Under the pieces are notes generated by a model, which searched no databases, was not told the origin of the DNA, and was given only the letters and a program-made list of their open reading frames with translations. Positions 16,527-24,747 of a stretch of 64,000 bases of DNA are shown here, one piece after another. A program made the position numbers and the translations under genes. Where the stretch lies: positions 1 through 64,000 of the forward strand of contig NZ_BMVG01000038.1 of NCBI RefSeq assembly GCF_014650595.1. Direction: 5' to 3'. Source of the DNA: Streptomyces alanosinicus (lineage in GTDB: Bacteria > Actinomycetota > Actinomycetes > Streptomycetales > Streptomycetaceae). Numbering within the stretch: the first letter of the stretch is position 1; the number at the start of each line of letters is the position of its first letter.

Positions 16527-16557
16527 CGGGATCCGCCGCGGGCGTGTCGCGGCCCCC

Positions 16558-16640
16558 GCCGGGCCGCGACGGCTGCGGCGGCGCTGCGGCCACGGCCGCG
16601 ACGATGGCCGCGGCCATGGCTGCGGCGATGGCCGCGGGGT
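16558..16640. repeat. Low-complexity GCGATGGCCGCGG repeats
   Basis: Short repeats of GATGGCCGCGG and CATGGCTGCGG follow the lipoprotein gene. They include the dyad CCGCGGCCATGGCTGCGG. No coding role is evident; it may act as a weak terminator. Confidence 0.4.
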
Positions 16641-16696
16641 GGCGAAAAAAGTTCCAGCCCGGAACCGTTGCGGCCCGGCGGTGCGTCTAGGGGTGC

Positions 16697-17278
16697 GTGC
16701 AGCGTCAAGGCTCCATCGGCGGCAGCGCCGCGATCCGCATCCGGGCGACGGGCGGCGTTCTCCTCGTCGCCCACCTCGCCCTTGTCGCCTGGCTGATGCT
16801 GCGCCCCCTGGACGTGCCCTGGGTGACACCGCCCAATCTGCGTCCCCTGGCCGGTATCCGCGCCGACCTGGCGCTGGGCTGGCCCCAGGCCGCCAGACGG
16901 ATCGGCGAGGGCCTGGCGCTGCTCGCCCCGCTCGGCGTGCTGCTGCCGATGGCGCACGGCAGGCTCACCGTCTCCCCGCTGGCCTCCCTGATCCGTACGG
17001 CCGCCGCGGGCGCCCTGATCTCCCTCGGCATCGCCCTGCTGCAGACCGGCGTGCCCGGCCGGGTGGTGGACGTCGACTCGGTGCTGCTCAACACCGCCGG
17101 CGTGCTCCTGGCCCATCTGCTCGTCGTGCCCGCGGGCCGCGTCCGGCTGCGGCGCCGGCAGGAGCGACAGGAGCAACAGGAGCTGCGGGACGACGCCGAA
17201 GAGCGGCCCGCAACGGTCCAGGAGGAGCTGTCTCAGGGGCGTACCCCGACGATTCCCAGGGTCGGAATAGCTCCGTAG
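16697..17278 (+). CDS. VanZ-like membrane protein
   Basis: A 193-residue protein with four hydrophobic segments: VLLVAHLALVAWLMLRPLDV, IGEGLALLAPLGVLLPMAHG, AAAGALISLGIALLQTG and VLLNTAGVLLAHLLVV. The RPL at the end of helix 1 and VDVDSVLLNTAGVLLAH are VanZ-domain signatures. VanZ proteins are of unknown mechanism; the founding member raises teicoplanin resistance. The C-terminal ~40 residues are charged (RRRQERQEQQELRDD) and probably cytoplasmic. The GTG start lacks a strong ribosome-binding site. Confidence 0.75.
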   Translation: MQRQGSIGGSAAIRIRATGGVLLVAHLALVAWLMLRPLDVPWVTPPNLRPLAGIRADLALGWPQAARRIGEGLALLAPLGVLLPMAHGRLTVSPLASLIRTAAAGALISLGIALLQTGVPGRVVDVDSVLLNTAGVLLAHLLVVPAGRVRLRRRQERQEQQELRDDAEERPATVQEELSQGRTPTIPRVGIAP

Positions 17279-17362
17279 AGTGACGCTTCGTCCGCTTCGT
17301 CTCCGTATCGTCGAAGGCAGCTGAAGGACAGCGAACGAACGAAACGACACGGAGGAGCCGTC

Positions 17363-17563
17363 ATGACCGCCCTTGCCCGTCCCACCCACGGCCGCATGAT
17401 CGGCGGAGTGTGCGCAGCTCTGGCGCGGCGCTTCGGCACCTCCGCGACGACGATGCGGGTGCTCTTCCTGCTGTCCTGCCTGCTGCCCGGCCCGCAGTTC
17501 CTGCTCTACATAGCCCTGTGGATCCTGCTCCCGGCCGAGGGCAAGTCGCAGACCGCCTGGTGA
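17363..17563 (+). CDS. PspC-domain small membrane protein
   Basis: A 66-residue protein of the PspC type. It has the R-x-I-G-G-V-C-A-A-L-A-R-R-F-G signature (HGRMIGGVCAALARRFG) and one long hydrophobic segment (VLFLLSCLLPGPQFLLYIAL) ending WILLPAE. GGAGGAG lies six bases upstream of the ATG. PspC proteins take part in envelope-stress responses. It is followed by a strong bidirectional terminator. Confidence 0.85.
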   Translation: MTALARPTHGRMIGGVCAALARRFGTSATTMRVLFLLSCLLPGPQFLLYIALWILLPAEGKSQTAW

Positions 17564-17605
17564 CGGCCCGTCCGACGACGGGCGGCCGGCGCCCGTGCGT
17601 GAAAA

Positions 17606-17652
17606 ACGCCGTCGGGGCGCCCCCGGACCGGACCGGGGCGCCCCGACGGCGT
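17606..17652. terminator. Bidirectional terminator between converging genes
   Basis: ACGCCGTCGGGGCGCCCC (17606-17623) and GGGGCGCCCCGACGGCGT (17635-17652) are perfect arms. A run of five A on the left gives the reverse-strand transcript a U-tract. Confidence 0.9.
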
Positions 17653-17668
17653 CGTACTGCGGTCGGCG

Positions 17669-18076
17669 TCAGCCGAGCGTGACCCCCTTCATCGGGAGGT
17701 TCTGTGTGGGCAGGCTCTGCGGGGACAGGCCTCCGGTGGGCAGGTTCGGTGCCTGCAGTCCGCCGATGCGGCTCTGGAGCGGCCCGGTCGGCCCTCCCTG
17801 CAGCGCGTTCTCGACGGCCGGCCGGGTGGCGGCCACCCCGGCCCCCAGGGCGTCCTGCCCCTGGGTGAGGGCGTGCTGGCCCCGGGTGAGGGCGGCGTCG
17901 GCGGCACCCGGCTGCGCCGCGCCGACGTTCTCGGCGGGCAGCGTCCGGGTGGCGGTGTTCAGCGCCGGGGTCGCGTCCGGGACGGCCACGGCCGCGTTGG
18001 CCGCGCCCGAGCCGAGCGCGGCGAAGGCGGCACCGAGAGCGGCGACACCGAAGGTCCTGGCAGCAGAGTGCTTCAT
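17669..18076 (-). CDS. Small secreted Ala/Gly/Gln-rich protein
   Basis: A 135-residue protein. The signal peptide MKHSAARTFGVAALGAAFAA ends near GSGAANAAVA. The mature chain is low-complexity, with a near-repeat ALTRGQHALTQGQDALGAG and three LP(T/M) turns near the C-terminus (NLPTGG, SLPTQ, NLPMKG). No catalytic motif or cysteine. The start was set by AAGGACG upstream and by the signal peptide; the frame is open 41 codons further. Function not recognised. Confidence 0.7.
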   Translation of the reverse strand: MKHSAARTFGVAALGAAFAALGSGAANAAVAVPDATPALNTATRTLPAENVGAAQPGAADAALTRGQHALTQGQDALGAGVAATRPAVENALQGGPTGPLQSRIGGLQAPNLPTGGLSPQSLPTQNLPMKGVTLG

Positions 18077-18223
18077 GTAAATGCGTCCTTGAAACGAGGG
18101 GACGGGGTGCAAAAACGATGAACGGTCCTTGACCGTAAACATCGCCGATCGCCCGCCGCAAACACCGAAATGCGGACGGGTTGTGAACGCCCCGTTCACA
18201 TTCCGGACCCCGGCGCGCCGCCC

Positions 18224-19411
18224 TTATCCCGCAGACGCGTCAGAAGCCCTGGTCGAGGCCGTCTGCTGAAACAGCCATTCGGATTTCAGTTCCGCATATC
18301 CCGGCTTGATGACGTCATTGATCATCGCCAGCCGTTCATCGAAAGGAATGAACGCGGATTTCATGGCATTGACGGAGAACCACTGCATGTCGTCGAGCGT
18401 GTAACCAAAGGCGGCGACGAGATGCTCGAATTCCTGGCTCATGCTCGTGTGCGACATCAGCCGGTTGTCGGTGTTCACGGTGGCCCGGAAATGCAGCCTT
18501 CGCAACAGTCCGATGGGATGCTCGGTGTAGGAGGGCGCGGCCCCGGTCTGCAGGTTCGAGCTGGGGCACAGCTCCAGCGGGATCCGCTTGTCACGGACGT
18601 ACGACGCGAGCCGGCCGAGCTGCACCGAACCGTCCTCGCGGACCTCGATGTCGTCGATGATCCGCACACCGTGCCCGAGCCGGTCGGCTCCGCACCACTG
18701 CAGCGCCTGCCAGATGGACGGCAGCCCGAAGGCCTCGCCGGCGTGGATGGTGAAGTGGTTGTTCTCGCGCTTGAGGTACTCGAAGGCGTCCAGGTGCCGG
18801 GTGGGCGGGTAGCCGGCCTCGGCGCCGGCGATGTCGAAGCCGACGACGCCGGAGTCCCGGTAACGGTTGGTGAGTTCGGCGATCTCCAGGGAGCGGGCCG
18901 CGTGCCGCATGGCGGTCAGCAGCGCGCCGACCCGGATGCGCCGGCCGGCCGTGCGGGCGAGCCGCTCGCCCTGCCGGAACCCCTCGTTGACGGCCTCGAC
19001 GACCTCCTCCAGGGTCAGCCCGGCCGCCAGGTGCTGCTCGGGGGCGTAGCGCACCTCGGCGTAGACGACTCCGTCCTCGGCGAGGTCCTCGGCGCACTCC
19101 CGGGCGACGCGGACGAGCGCCTCCCGGGTCTGCATGACGCCGACGGTGTGCTGGAAGGTCTCCAGATACCGTTCCAGCGAGCCGGAGTCGGCGGCTTCGC
19201 GGAACCAGATACCCAGCTTGTCCGGATCGGTCTCGGGCAGCTCCGAGTAGCCCGTGTCCCGGGCGAGTTCGACGACGGTGCCGGGGCGCAGGCCTCCGTC
19301 GAGATGATCGTGCAGCAGAACCTTGGGCGCCCGGCGGATCTGGTCCGGCGTCGGAACGTGCGCCGGGACACTCGCGGAGACGGTCCCGGCCGGTGCGGTC
19401 TCGCTCGTCAT
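18224..19411 (-). CDS. add: Adenosine deaminase
   Basis: A 395-residue zinc amidohydrolase converting (deoxy)adenosine to (deoxy)inosine. Metal ligands and catalytic residues are visible: HDHLDGGLRPGT (HxH) near residue 34, FTIHAGEAFG with the catalytic Glu, RLGHGVRI, and TVNTDNRLMSHTS with the metal Asp. Length is normal for the actinobacterial long form. The start codon is preceded only by a weak GGAA. A perfect copy of the CTACGCGCGTAG operator lies 17 bases upstream, tying it to PNP and deoC. Its product inosine is a PNP substrate. Confidence 0.95.
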   Translation of the reverse strand: MTSETAPAGTVSASVPAHVPTPDQIRRAPKVLLHDHLDGGLRPGTVVELARDTGYSELPETDPDKLGIWFREAADSGSLERYLETFQHTVGVMQTREALVRVARECAEDLAEDGVVYAEVRYAPEQHLAAGLTLEEVVEAVNEGFRQGERLARTAGRRIRVGALLTAMRHAARSLEIAELTNRYRDSGVVGFDIAGAEAGYPPTRHLDAFEYLKRENNHFTIHAGEAFGLPSIWQALQWCGADRLGHGVRIIDDIEVREDGSVQLGRLASYVRDKRIPLELCPSSNLQTGAAPSYTEHPIGLLRRLHFRATVNTDNRLMSHTSMSQEFEHLVAAFGYTLDDMQWFSVNAMKSAFIPFDERLAMINDVIKPGYAELKSEWLFQQTASTRASDASAG

Positions 19412-19427
19412 TTCCGCACTCTAACGC

Positions 19428-19439
19428 CTACGCGCGTAG
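19428..19439. promoter_or_regulatory. Nucleoside-regulon operator, site C (adenosine deaminase)
   Basis: A perfect CTACGCGCGTAG palindrome ends 16 bases before the adenosine deaminase start. It lies in the divergent intergenic region, about 105 bases from the hydrolase gene on the other side. Confidence 0.75.
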
Positions 19440-19545
19440 AGCGACCGGTGGACGCGACGGCTGTTTCCGGGCACTTTTCCGTCGATACCCAACGGTGACC
19501 GCACATACGGGTTTCGTACACCGCACCTTCTGACACTGTTCTGTC

Positions 19546-20307
19546 ATGGGACAGCAGGCGACACCGGTCCGCACGGCCGGGCTGGGGAAGACGGTCGGCC
19601 CGGCGCCGACGGCGGTCAGCGGAGCGGTGCTGCTGCTCCCCGGCGGGGAGGAGGTCTCCGCCCGCAGGCCGTCCTCCGTCCGGGCGACGATCACGCTGCG
19701 CTCGCTGGGCCGCCGGCTCGCTCACGCGGGACGGCCGGAGGGGCTCGCTGTCCATGCCGTCCGCTATCGGTACCGGGGCTGGAACGGCAGCGAGGCGCAT
19801 CTGGCGGCGGACGCGGAATGGGCCGCCGACGAGGTCGTACGACGATACGGCGATGTTCCCGTGTGCCTCGTCGGAGTGGACATGGGCGGCCGGGCGGCAT
19901 TGCGGGCCGGCGGGCATGAAGCCGTCAACTCCGTTGTGGCGCTGGCCCCTTGGCTCCCCGAGGACGATGTGGCCGTGCCCGCCGAGCCGGTGCGGCAGCT
20001 GGCCGGGCGCCGGGTGCTGATCGTGCACGGCACGAACGACGCGCGGACCGATCCCGAGCTGTCGTTCCGGTACGCGGCGCGGGCGAAGAAGACGAATCGG
20101 GAGGTGTGCCGGTTCGAAGTGCACTCCGACGGACACGAGTTGAGCGGCCATCGGGACGAAGTGGGCTGTCTGGCCGCCGACTTCATGATGGGGGCGTTGT
20201 TCGGGCACCATGTGTCGCGGCCGGTCGAGGACGCGCTGGCGGCTCCGCCGCCGATCGGGCTCCGGATGCCGTTGGCCGTGGGGTTCGGCAAGTCGCTGCA
20301 GCGGTAG
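19546..20307 (+). CDS. Alpha/beta hydrolase with Asp at the nucleophile position
   Basis: A 253-residue protein of the alpha/beta hydrolase fold. The nucleophile elbow reads CLVGVDMGGRAALRAG, so the usual G-x-S-x-G has Asp in place of Ser, as in epoxide hydrolases and haloalkane dehalogenases. A candidate acid is in VHGTNDARTDPEL and the His in HSDGHELSGH. LLLPGGEE near the N-terminus supplies the oxyanion-type turn. The substrate is unknown. The ATG has no clear ribosome-binding site. It is divergent from adenosine deaminase; a functional link is not shown. Confidence 0.82.
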   Translation: MGQQATPVRTAGLGKTVGPAPTAVSGAVLLLPGGEEVSARRPSSVRATITLRSLGRRLAHAGRPEGLAVHAVRYRYRGWNGSEAHLAADAEWAADEVVRRYGDVPVCLVGVDMGGRAALRAGGHEAVNSVVALAPWLPEDDVAVPAEPVRQLAGRRVLIVHGTNDARTDPELSFRYAARAKKTNREVCRFEVHSDGHELSGHRDEVGCLAADFMMGALFGHHVSRPVEDALAAPPPIGLRMPLAVGFGKSLQR

Positions 20308-20316
20308 GGCTCGTGG

Positions 20317-21222
20317 TCAGGCGGCCAGCAGATTGCCCCGCCTTGAGAGCAGGAACTTCTTGAACGCGGCCACCGGTGGGGTGTCCGGGCGGCCTGCCAG
20401 CCAGGCGACGCCGATCTCGCGGACCGCTCTCGGGGCCGTGACCGTCAGTTCCACCACGCCCGGTCGCGGGACCGTCGGCGGCGGGAGCAGCGCCACTCCC
20501 AGGCCCGCCGCCATCAGGCCCCGCAGGGTCTCCGCCTCCTCGCCCTCGAAGGCGACCTTCGGGCGGAAACCGGCCTCACCGCACAGGGCGTCGAAGATGC
20601 GGCGGAGGCCGTAGCCGGGCTCCAGGGTGACGAAGGTTTCCTCGGCCGCCTCGGCGAGGCGGATCCGGCGGCGGGTGGCGAGGCGATGGTCGGCGGGGAC
20701 GACCAGGCGGAGTTTCTGTTCGTCCAGGCGGCGGGCGACCAGGTCGGGGGCGTCGGGCACCGGAGAGGTCAGACAGAGGTCCAGTTCGCCGGCGCGCAGC
20801 CGCTCCAGCATGGCCTCGCCGTAGTTCTGGACAAGGCTGAAGCGGACGCGCGGATGGTCGGCGCGGAAGGCGTGCAGGAGGCCGGGGACCGTCTCGGCGC
20901 CCATGGTGTGCAGAAAGCCGAAGGCGACCTTGCCGGCGGCGGGGTCGGTGTCGGCGCGCACCTCCTCGGCGGCCCGCTCGATCTCGGCGAGGGCGCGTTC
21001 GACGGAGGTGAGGAAGGTGCGGCCGGCGGTGGTGAGCGAGACCGTGCGGCCGTGGCGGGCGAACAGGTCGACGCCCAGGTCCCGTTCCAGGCGGACCATC
21101 GCGCGGGAGAGGGTCGACTGCGGGACGTTCATCTCGTGGGCGGCCCGGGTGACGTGCTCGGTGCGGGCGACGCCGGCGAAGTAGGCGAGGCGCGGCGCGA
21201 GCACCCGCGACATCTCAGACAT
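20317..21222 (-). CDS. LysR-family transcriptional regulator
   Basis: A 301-residue regulator. The N-terminal winged helix-turn-helix reads LAYFAGVARTEHVTRAAHEM and QSTLSRAMVRLERDLG. The C-terminal effector domain follows (KVAFGFLHTMGAETVPGLLHAF, then LDLCLTSPVPDAPDL). Such proteins usually activate a divergent gene in response to a small molecule. The start MSEMSRVLAP is one of three ATGs; the longest form adds 19 residues and is less like the family. It is divergent from an MFS exporter, with a palindrome between them. Confidence 0.88.
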   Translation of the reverse strand: MSEMSRVLAPRLAYFAGVARTEHVTRAAHEMNVPQSTLSRAMVRLERDLGVDLFARHGRTVSLTTAGRTFLTSVERALAEIERAAEEVRADTDPAAGKVAFGFLHTMGAETVPGLLHAFRADHPRVRFSLVQNYGEAMLERLRAGELDLCLTSPVPDAPDLVARRLDEQKLRLVVPADHRLATRRRIRLAEAAEETFVTLEPGYGLRRIFDALCGEAGFRPKVAFEGEEAETLRGLMAAGLGVALLPPPTVPRPGVVELTVTAPRAVREIGVAWLAGRPDTPPVAAFKKFLLSRRGNLLAA

Positions 21223-21293
21223 GTCTTCTGTGTCACTGTTCGATGACAGACGAGCCGGTGAGCTTTGCTGATGCACCATGGGAACGATTATGG

Positions 21294-21313
21294 CCGTTCC
21301 ATGCATTGGACGG
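21294..21313. promoter_or_regulatory. 20-bp near-palindrome between LysR and MFS genes
   Basis: CCGTTCCATGCATTGGACGG is an inverted repeat with two mismatched positions per arm pair at most. It ends 28 bases before the MFS start. TGTCA-N8-TGACA also occurs just upstream of the LysR start (21231-21248). Both are plausible LysR binding elements. Confidence 0.5.
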
Positions 21314-21341
21314 ATGAATCTGCCCTGCCTACGGTCGAAGC

Positions 21342-22637
21342 ATGTCTCCCGCCAGTACCGGGGCGTCCACCACCGTGGACGCCGCCACGCCCGTCCCTTC
21401 CGCCGACTCCACCGGCTCCGACTCCCGGATGACCCCGGGCGGCCCCGGCTACCGCCGGATGAGCCTCGCCCTCTTCCTCGCCGGAGTCGCCACCTTCGCC
21501 CTGCTGTACTCCACGCAGGCCCTGCTTCCGCTGATCTCCGGCGAGTTCGGGGTCGCGGCGGGCGAGGCGAGCTGGACGGTGGCGGCCGCGACCGGCGGAC
21601 TGGCCCTGTTCGTGCTGCCGATGAGCGCCCTGTCGGAGCGCTACGGCCGCCGTTCGGTGATGACGGCCTCGCTGGCCGTCGCGGTCGTGGTCGGACTGCT
21701 GGTGCCGTTCGCACCGTCGATCGGCGCGCTGGTGGTGCTGCGGGCGGTGCAGGGTGCGGCGCTGGCCGGGCTGCCGGCCTCGGCGCAGGCCTATCTGGCC
21801 GAGGAGGTCCGGCCCAAGGCGCTGATCACGGCGATCGGTCTGTTCGTCGCGGGCAACAGCGTCGGCGGCATGAGCGGCCGGGTGATCACCGGCTGGGTGG
21901 CCCAGGAATGGGGCTGGCGGGTCGCCGTCGGGGTGATCGGCGTGATCGCGGTCGGCTGCGCGGTGGCGTTCCGGCTGCTGCTGCCGGCTCCCCGGCACTT
22001 CACGGCGGGCTCGCTGCGGCCCCGGATCCTGCTCGGCACGGTCCGCGACCATCTCGCGAACCCGCTGCTGCGGCGCCTGTACGCGATCGGCGCGCTGTTC
22101 ATGACGGTGTTCGGCGGCGTCTACACGGTGATCGGCTACCGGCTCACCGAGGCGCCGTTCGGGCTGCCGCAGGGCATCGCGGGCTCGATCTTCCTGGTCT
22201 ACCTGGTGGGCACGGTCTCCGCGTCCGTGGCGGGCCGGCTGGTGGGCCGGCTCGGCCGCCGGGGCGCGCTGTATCTGGCGGGCGGGACGACGGCCGCGGG
22301 TCTGCTGCTCTCGCTGGCCCCGGCGCTGCCGCTGGTCCTGCTGGGGCTGGTACTGATCACGGCGGGCTTCTTCGCGGGCCACGCGGTCGCCTCCTCGGCG
22401 GTCAGCAAGACGGCCGTGCACGGCCGCGCCCAGGCCTCGGCCCTGTACCAGTCCATGTACTACATCGGCTCCAGCGTCGGCAGCATGGTGGGCGCGACGG
22501 CGTTCCACGCGGACGGCTGGGCGGGTACGGTCGGTGTCGGCCTGCTCGCGGTCCTGGGTGTCGTCACCATCACGGTGCTCGGCACGCGGGCGGCCCGGGT
22601 GGCGGCCCGGAGTGCGCTTGTGGCCAACGCCCACTGA
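21342..22637 (+). CDS. MFS transporter (drug/aromatic exporter-like)
   Basis: A 431-residue major facilitator protein. The N-terminal ~35 residues are Ser/Thr/Pro-rich and cytoplasmic. About twelve hydrophobic helices follow, starting LALFLAGVATFALLYSTQAL. The helix 2-3 loop carries the MFS signature (SALSERYGRRSVM), and SIGALVVLRAVQGAAL follows. YSTQALLP and the general layout resemble the Bacillus YybF / inner-membrane arabinose-efflux type. Control is probably by the divergent LysR regulator. The substrate is unknown. Confidence 0.88.
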   Translation: MSPASTGASTTVDAATPVPSADSTGSDSRMTPGGPGYRRMSLALFLAGVATFALLYSTQALLPLISGEFGVAAGEASWTVAAATGGLALFVLPMSALSERYGRRSVMTASLAVAVVVGLLVPFAPSIGALVVLRAVQGAALAGLPASAQAYLAEEVRPKALITAIGLFVAGNSVGGMSGRVITGWVAQEWGWRVAVGVIGVIAVGCAVAFRLLLPAPRHFTAGSLRPRILLGTVRDHLANPLLRRLYAIGALFMTVFGGVYTVIGYRLTEAPFGLPQGIAGSIFLVYLVGTVSASVAGRLVGRLGRRGALYLAGGTTAAGLLLSLAPALPLVLLGLVLITAGFFAGHAVASSAVSKTAVHGRAQASALYQSMYYIGSSVGSMVGATAFHADGWAGTVGVGLLAVLGVVTITVLGTRAARVAARSALVANAH

Positions 22638-22756
22638 GGCGCCCCGTCCGCGACCTGCGCTTTCACACACTCCGGGGGCCATTGTCAGTCCCCTGCGGTA
22701 GCTTCCCAAGTGGCGCGAAGGAGCGTCACAGAACAGGCCACAGGGGTGGGTGGACG

Positions 22757-23770
22757 ATGGGCAGTGACACGGCGACGGCGGACCTCGACGTCGCACTGGA
22801 GAAGCACCGGACCGAACTGACCGGGTACTGCTACCGGATGCTCGGGTCCTCCTTCGAGGCCGAGGACGCGGTGCAGGACACCCTGGTGCGGGCCTGGCGG
22901 AGCTACGCCACGTTCGAGGGCCGCTCCAGCCTTCGCTCATGGCTGTACCGGATCGCGACGAACGTGTGCCTGGACATGCTGACGGCGGGCAACAAGCGGG
23001 CGAGACCAATGGATCTCACCAAGTCGACACCGCTCGCCCAGGCGGCCCTCTCCCCCCGCCCCGACCACACCTGGCTGGAGCCGATGCCGGACGCGCGCGT
23101 GCTGCCGCAGGTCGTCGACCCGGCCGAGGTGGCGGTCGCCAAGGAATCCGTCCGGCTGGCCTTCATGGCGGCCCTGCAGCAACTGCCGCCCAAGCAGCGG
23201 GCGGTGCTGATCCTGCGCGAGGTGCTGGCCTGGAAGGCGAGCGAGGTCGCCGAGTTGCTGGGCACCACGGTCGCCTCGGTCAACAGCGCGCTGCAGCGGG
23301 CGCGGGCCACGCTCGCGGAGCGGGCGGACGCGGGTGACGCGGGCGCGGTCTCGGACCCGCTGGACGAGGAGCAGCAAAGGCTCCTGGAGCGCTATGTGAA
23401 GGCGTTCGAGGGGTATGACATGACGGCGCTGACGGCACTGCTCCACGAGGACGCCGTCATGACGATGCCGCCGTTCGACCTGTGGCTGCGCGGTACGGCG
23501 GACATCACCGGTTTCATGACCACGCTCGGTGCCTCCTGCGCCGGCTCCCGGCTGCTGCCGGTGCAGGTCAACGGCCTGCCGGGGTTCGCGCACTACAAGC
23601 CGGACGAGGAGCGGGGCGGATTCAGCCCCTGGGCCGTGCAGGTGCTGGAGCTGTCAGGGGGCCGGATCACCGGTTTCCACTGCTTCCTCGACACCAAGCG
23701 GTGGTTCCCCCTCTTCGACCTGCCCCTCCACCTGGAAGCGGAGTCCGACGAGGCCGAGAAGGGCGTGTAG
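22757..23770 (+). CDS. SigJ-like ECF sigma factor with C-terminal SnoaL-like domain
   Basis: A 337-residue sigma factor. Region 2 (YCYRMLGSSFEAEDAVQDTL, then WRSYATFEGRSSLRSWLYRIA) and region 4 (LPPKQRAVLILREVLAWKAS, then VAELLGTTVASVNSALQRAR) occupy the first ~200 residues. A SnoaL/NTF2-like domain follows (LLERYVKAFEGYDMTALTAL, then LHEDAVMTMPPF, GFHCFLDTKRWFPLF). This architecture defines the long ECF group whose C-terminal domain regulates activity in place of an anti-sigma factor. The ATG is preceded by GGGTGGG. The last ~117 bases overlap the opposite-strand STAS gene. Confidence 0.9.
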   Translation: MGSDTATADLDVALEKHRTELTGYCYRMLGSSFEAEDAVQDTLVRAWRSYATFEGRSSLRSWLYRIATNVCLDMLTAGNKRARPMDLTKSTPLAQAALSPRPDHTWLEPMPDARVLPQVVDPAEVAVAKESVRLAFMAALQQLPPKQRAVLILREVLAWKASEVAELLGTTVASVNSALQRARATLAERADAGDAGAVSDPLDEEQQRLLERYVKAFEGYDMTALTALLHEDAVMTMPPFDLWLRGTADITGFMTTLGASCAGSRLLPVQVNGLPGFAHYKPDEERGGFSPWAVQVLELSGGRITGFHCFLDTKRWFPLFDLPLHLEAESDEAEKGV

Positions 23771-24040
23771 CGCGGGGTCGGGGTCCCTGAGCCGGATCCG
23801 CCCGCCGGCCCGGCGGGCGGTCAGCTCCAGCCGCGCCAACAGGTCCACGACGGCCAGCCCCGGAGGCCCGAGCCCGCCCACATCACATACGACGACAGAG
23901 CCCCCGCCACCCGCCAGCAGCCCCCGCACCTGATCACACAGCCCCGCCACCTCGTCCCGGGCGACGGGACCGGGCAGCGTGAGCACAGCGGGTTCCTTGG
24001 CATCCACGGTCGGTAGACCGCCGGAGCGCGCCGAACTCAT
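23654..24040 (-). CDS. STAS-domain protein
   Basis: A 128-residue protein with the STAS (anti-sigma-antagonist-like) layout: AVLTLPGPVARDEVAGLCDQ, VVVCDVGGLGPPGLAVVDLLARL, RAGGRIRLRDPDPALHALL. The position where SpoIIAA-type proteins carry the phosphorylated Ser is here GPPG, so regulation by serine phosphorylation looks lost. Its last 117 bases lie antisense to the sigma factor gene. A GTG 11 codons in is an alternative start. The reading frame could also be partly fortuitous, but the domain pattern is convincing. Confidence 0.65.
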   Translation of the reverse strand: MSSARSGGLPTVDAKEPAVLTLPGPVARDEVAGLCDQVRGLLAGGGGSVVVCDVGGLGPPGLAVVDLLARLELTARRAGGRIRLRDPDPALHALLGLVGLRFQVEGQVEEGEPPLGVEEAVETGDPAP

Positions 24041-24067
24041 CGCCCAGGTAAAGGCCCAGGCCGAGGT

Positions 24068-24652
24068 TCAGTCGACGGGGAACTCACCGGTGTCGATCGT
24101 GACGTCGAACGGCGCCGGCAACTTGATGGGATCACCGAACTTGACTGCGCTGAGGACCCGGTAGACGTCGCCCTTCGGTTCGCCGTAGAGCGTCGCGGTG
24201 GGGCCACCGGGGGCCCAGCAGTCGGTCAGGAGGTAGAGGGGGATCCCCGCGGTGGCGTAGGCGGCGGCCTTGCTGACGCGGTCGTGACGGGCGTTGGACC
24301 TGGAGGTCACCTCGACGACGAGTTCGGCGAGGGCGGCGGGGACGTAGGAGTCCGTCTCCAGGTGCTCCTGCACCGGCATCACCAGAAGGTCCGGGACGAG
24401 CATGCCCAGCCGTGCCGGTACGGCGATCGATTGGGTCTGGAAGATCTCCCACTCCTCAGGGATCACTGGGTAGAGGCGACGCTGAATGCGGCCGGCGATC
24501 ACGTTGTGGCGATGGGCGGGTGAAGGCGACACGGTGATGATCCCCTCGATGATCTCCACCTTGCTGCCCTCGGGCCATTCCATCTCCTCCCAGTACCGGA
24601 CGAGGTCGTCCCAGTTCTGGTCGGGGTCCTGGCTCACGGTGAGTGCGCTCAT
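24068..24652 (-). CDS. Uma2-family (DUF820) putative nuclease, copy 1
   Basis: A 194-residue protein of the PD-(D/E)XK-like Uma2 family. Motifs: VEIIEGIITVSPSPAHRHN at the N-terminus, the metal-binding PDLLVMPVQEH, the core ELVVEVTSRSN with the E-x-T in place of E-x-K, and YATAGIPLYLLTD. AGGAGA precedes the ATG. The family is massively expanded in cyanobacteria and Streptomyces; its function is unproven. Two other copies lie at 46.3 and 60.1 kb. Neighbours give no functional clue. Confidence 0.85.
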   Translation of the reverse strand: MSALTVSQDPDQNWDDLVRYWEEMEWPEGSKVEIIEGIITVSPSPAHRHNVIAGRIQRRLYPVIPEEWEIFQTQSIAVPARLGMLVPDLLVMPVQEHLETDSYVPAALAELVVEVTSRSNARHDRVSKAAAYATAGIPLYLLTDCWAPGGPTATLYGEPKGDVYRVLSAVKFGDPIKLPAPFDVTIDTGEFPVD

Positions 24653-24747
24653 GGCGGTCTCCTATCGGTACGTCACCGATCCCAGCATGCCGAAGGGGAC
24701 CGGCACGGGTCCACCGATCCCCTTCACCCGAACGAGAAACTACCTGG

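Noticed and set aside
21278..23770. An 830-residue frame joining the MFS region to the sigma factor
   Set aside because: The first ~490 residues are a shadow of the MFS gene; the true sigma factor begins at 22757.
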